Shown: positions 44,974 to 46,333 of the stretch, piece by piece
How the letters are laid out: every line of letters starts with the position of its first letter
How positions within the stretch are numbered: the stretch's first letter is position 1
Source: an uncultured Eubacteriales bacterium
GTDB lineage: Bacteria; Bacillota; Clostridia; Oscillospirales; Oscillospiraceae
DNA length: 46,333 nt
Reading direction: 5' to 3'
Assembly: GCA_900546295.1 (NCBI GenBank)
Contig: URCK01000007.1
Location: forward strand, 1-46,333
Notes under the pieces: model-generated
Databases searched by the model: none
The model's input: the letters and a program-made list of their open reading frames with translations, nothing else
Told to the model about the DNA's origin: nothing
Made by a program: the position numbers and the translations under genes

Positions 44974-45556
44974 GCGCCGCGAGCGCGTCCTTCGTGTCCG
45001 CGTCGCGCAGCTCCCGCTCGTCGGCAGGGAAGAGCAGCAGCGCATCTAAGTGCTTTCTGATGACCGCGCCGCCGCCCACATCGCCCTCGAGCGCGAGAAG
45101 CTCGGGGAAGAAGCGGGCGGGGAAGAGGCAGGGATTGCCCCGCACGCCGTTGTGCCCGAGCGCGACGATGTGCTCGCGGTGCGACGAAAAGAAATCGACC
45201 TCGCGCGCGAGCGTCTCGCGCCGCAGCAGCGGCTGGTCAGCCACCATAAAGCAGATGGCATCGCAATCGGAAAGTGCGCGTGTACCGAGACGGATCGTTT
45301 CGCTCTGGCCGCGCCCGGGATGTTCGTTTTGAAGCGTTTCAAAGCCGCGCGCCTTCGCAAGCGCCGTGATCTCTGGATACTGCGTGACGACGAGCACGCG
45401 CGCAAAGCGTTCGCGCGGGATCGCATCCAGCGCATGTTCGATGAGCGATCTCCCGTCCCATACCGCGCAGAGCAGTTTATTTTCGCCGAAGCGTTTAGCG
45501 TTTCCGGCCGCCATGAGCAGGCAGCCGACTCTCAGTTCCTCCCGCACCGCGATCAT
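44960..45556 (-). CDS. mocA: MocA-like molybdenum cofactor cytidylyltransferase
   Basis: A 198-aa nucleotidyltransferase of the MocA/YgfJ group. The nucleotide-binding LLMAAGNAKRFGENKLL opens the protein, MVADQPLL holds the metal-binding Asp, and GVRGNPCLFP completes the active site. It converts molybdopterin to the cytosine dinucleotide form used by xanthine-dehydrogenase-type enzymes, in keeping with the neighbouring hydroxylase genes. I took ATG 45556; a GTG at 45547 has better spacing from AGAAAGGG and may be the true start. An in-frame upstream extension to 45643 has no site. It is convergent with ansA and divergent from xdhA. Confidence 0.88.
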   Translation of the reverse strand: MIAVREELRVGCLLMAAGNAKRFGENKLLCAVWDGRSLIEHALDAIPRERFARVLVVTQYPEITALAKARGFETLQNEHPGRGQSETIRLGTRALSDCDAICFMVADQPLLRRETLAREVDFFSSHREHIVALGHNGVRGNPCLFPARFFPELLALEGDVGGGAVIRKHLDALLLFPADERELRDADTKDALAALTSL

Positions 45557-45581
45557 CCCTTTCTGAGTGTTCGTTTTCTCC

Positions 45582-45610
45582 ACTATAGCAAAGGAAAGCG
45601 AGCAGAGCAA
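45582..45610 (-). promoter_or_regulatory. promoter of mocA
   Basis: On the minus strand -35 TTGCTC (45605-45610), 17-nt spacer, -10 TATAGT (45582-45587). Confidence 0.6.
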
Positions 45611-45639
45611 GCAGAAAAACAAGGCACTTTCTCTAAACT

Positions 45640-45683
45640 GCACGACTTAATGGCTGTACAAACTGTGCAAGTCGTGCTAAAAT
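45640..45683 (+). promoter_or_regulatory. xdhA promoter with nested inverted repeats
   Basis: -35 TGTACA (45655-45660), 17-nt spacer, -10 TAAAAT (45678-45683). A perfect 9-bp inverted repeat GCACGACTT (45640-45648) / AAGTCGTGC (45669-45677) surrounds the -35 box and ends exactly at the -10 box. Inside it CTGTAC-N5-GTGCAA (45654-45670) is a second dyad matching the one at 41290. Confidence 0.65.
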
Positions 45684-45747
45684 CTTAGGAAAAGCAGGCT
45701 GTGCGTCCGCCGCGCAGGGCGGCGCTCTTTCATAGGAGGTAAGCAAG

Positions 45748-46333
45748 ATGAGCAAAGTAGGAAAAAGTGAGATCCGCGTCGATGCGTTCGACAAGGTCAC
45801 CGGACGCACCAAATACTACGAGGATCGGATGCCTGCCGGCGCGCTGTACGCGCGCATCAAGCATTCGACCATCGCCCACGGCTTTGTCAAGTCGGTTGAC
45901 AAATCGGCGGCGGAGAATATCCCCGGCGTTGTAAAGGTGCTGACCTGCTTCGATGTGCCCGGGCACTGCTTCCCGACGGCGGGACACCCCTGGTCGATGG
46001 ATCCGGGGCATCAGGATGTGGCCGACCGCAACCTCTTAAACCGCCATGTGCGCTACTATGGCGACGACGTTGCGGTCGTCATTGCGGAGGACGAGGTTTC
46101 GGCCATGCAGGGCGTGCGTGCGCTCAAGGTCGAATACGAGGAGCTTCCTTTCGTGCTCGACGTGCAGAAGGCGATGGAAGAGGACGCGCCGCTCATTCAT
46201 GAGAATTTCCCGGGAAATATCCTAAAGCACACGGATATCCGCAAGGGCAACTATCAGGAGGCCATCCAGGAGCCCGGACTCATCAAGGTCGAGGGCTGGT
46301 ACGATACCCCCACCGTGCAGCACAGCCACATTG
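45748..46333 (+). CDS. xdhA: xanthine dehydrogenase molybdenum-binding subunit XdhA, partial
   Basis: The first 195 codons of a molybdopterin-subunit gene, open to the window end. The start MSKVGKSEIRVDAFDKVTGRTKYYED and IKHSTIAHGFVKSVD, PGVVKVLTCFDVPG, TAGHPW and YYGDDVAVVIAEDE closely follow E. coli XdhA. Unlike the fused gene at 41371 it has no N-terminal Fe-S domain, so separate FAD and Fe-S subunits (XdhB/XdhC-like) probably follow outside the window. TAGGAGGTAAGCAAG precedes the start. The strong dyad-bearing promoter upstream suggests tight regulation. Confidence 0.92.
   Translation, partial: MSKVGKSEIRVDAFDKVTGRTKYYEDRMPAGALYARIKHSTIAHGFVKSVDKSAAENIPGVVKVLTCFDVPGHCFPTAGHPWSMDPGHQDVADRNLLNRHVRYYGDDVAVVIAEDEVSAMQGVRALKVEYEELPFVLDVQKAMEEDAPLIHENFPGNILKHTDIRKGNYQEAIQEPGLIKVEGWYDTPTVQHSHI

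Overview
The window looks like chromosome from a GC-rich, spore-forming, strictly anaerobic member of the Bacillota (Clostridia), most likely an Oscillospiraceae-type gut bacterium. This is inferred from gene content: a YtvI-type sporulation membrane protein, DUF1292, DUF5711 and PRK06851 proteins, an EFR1 ferrodoxin, ECF transporters, a 2-hydroxyacyl-CoA-dehydratase-type reductase with its activator, and selenium-dependent molybdenum hydroxylase genes. Coding density is high, and many genes overlap or lie within 60 nt of each other. I see no insertion sequence, prophage, CRISPR array, tRNA or rRNA.

Layout. (1) 136-4455, minus: ssnA-ygfK, two marker genes of the selenium-dependent molybdenum hydroxylase / purine catabolism gene set. 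(2) 4.5-5.3 kb, minus: a 500-bp gap with a probable 6S RNA, then a DUF1292 gene. (3) 5.4-11.4 kb: class A penicillin-binding protein, YtvI-like permease (minus), ACT-domain protein PheB, a short aspartate kinase and QueH (minus). (4) 11.5-21.2 kb, plus: one long gene train made of an rRNA-type methyltransferase, ecfA1-ecfA2-ecfT, truA, DUF5711, a CvpA-like protein, a ClpE-type ATPase, a 70-aa cysteine-rich protein and an EFR1 ferrodoxin, ending at a strong terminator. (5) 21.3-29.4 kb: PRK06851 ATPase, a lipoprotein with a frameshifted XRE regulator, clpB with an RHH regulator, and a Na+-symporter divergent from a LysR regulator. (6) 29.5-31.5 kb: YjiL/YjiM-like activator and double-cubane reductase pair. 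(7) 31.7-40.3 kb: dnaG-rpoD, Sfp-type PPTase, murC plus a ProXp-like deacylase, cca plus a DUF2974 hydrolase. (8) 40.4-41.2 kb: thiT under a TPP riboswitch; ThiT is an S-component that can use the EcfA1A2T module at 12.4-15 kb. (9) 41.3-46.3 kb: fused Se-dependent xanthine dehydrogenase, type I asparaginase, MocA-like cytidylyltransferase and the start of XdhA, cut by the window end.

The two ends of the window belong together functionally. YgfK (flavin/Fe-S oxidoreductase), SsnA (amidohydrolase), the fused Se-dependent xanthine dehydrogenase, MocA and XdhA are the genes that co-occur in anaerobic purine/uric-acid degraders. The promoters of the two hydroxylase genes share an inverted repeat, TTGYAC-N5-GTACAR, and a weaker copy lies upstream of ssnA. 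This suggests a common regulator not encoded here and is the most promising undescribed signal I found. Other items worth attention are an aspartate kinase that has lost most of one ACT domain and sits beside a free-standing ACT protein behind an attenuator-like terminator, a LysR/symporter pair with overlapping promoters, and a recent-looking GC-dinucleotide frameshift in the XRE regulator.
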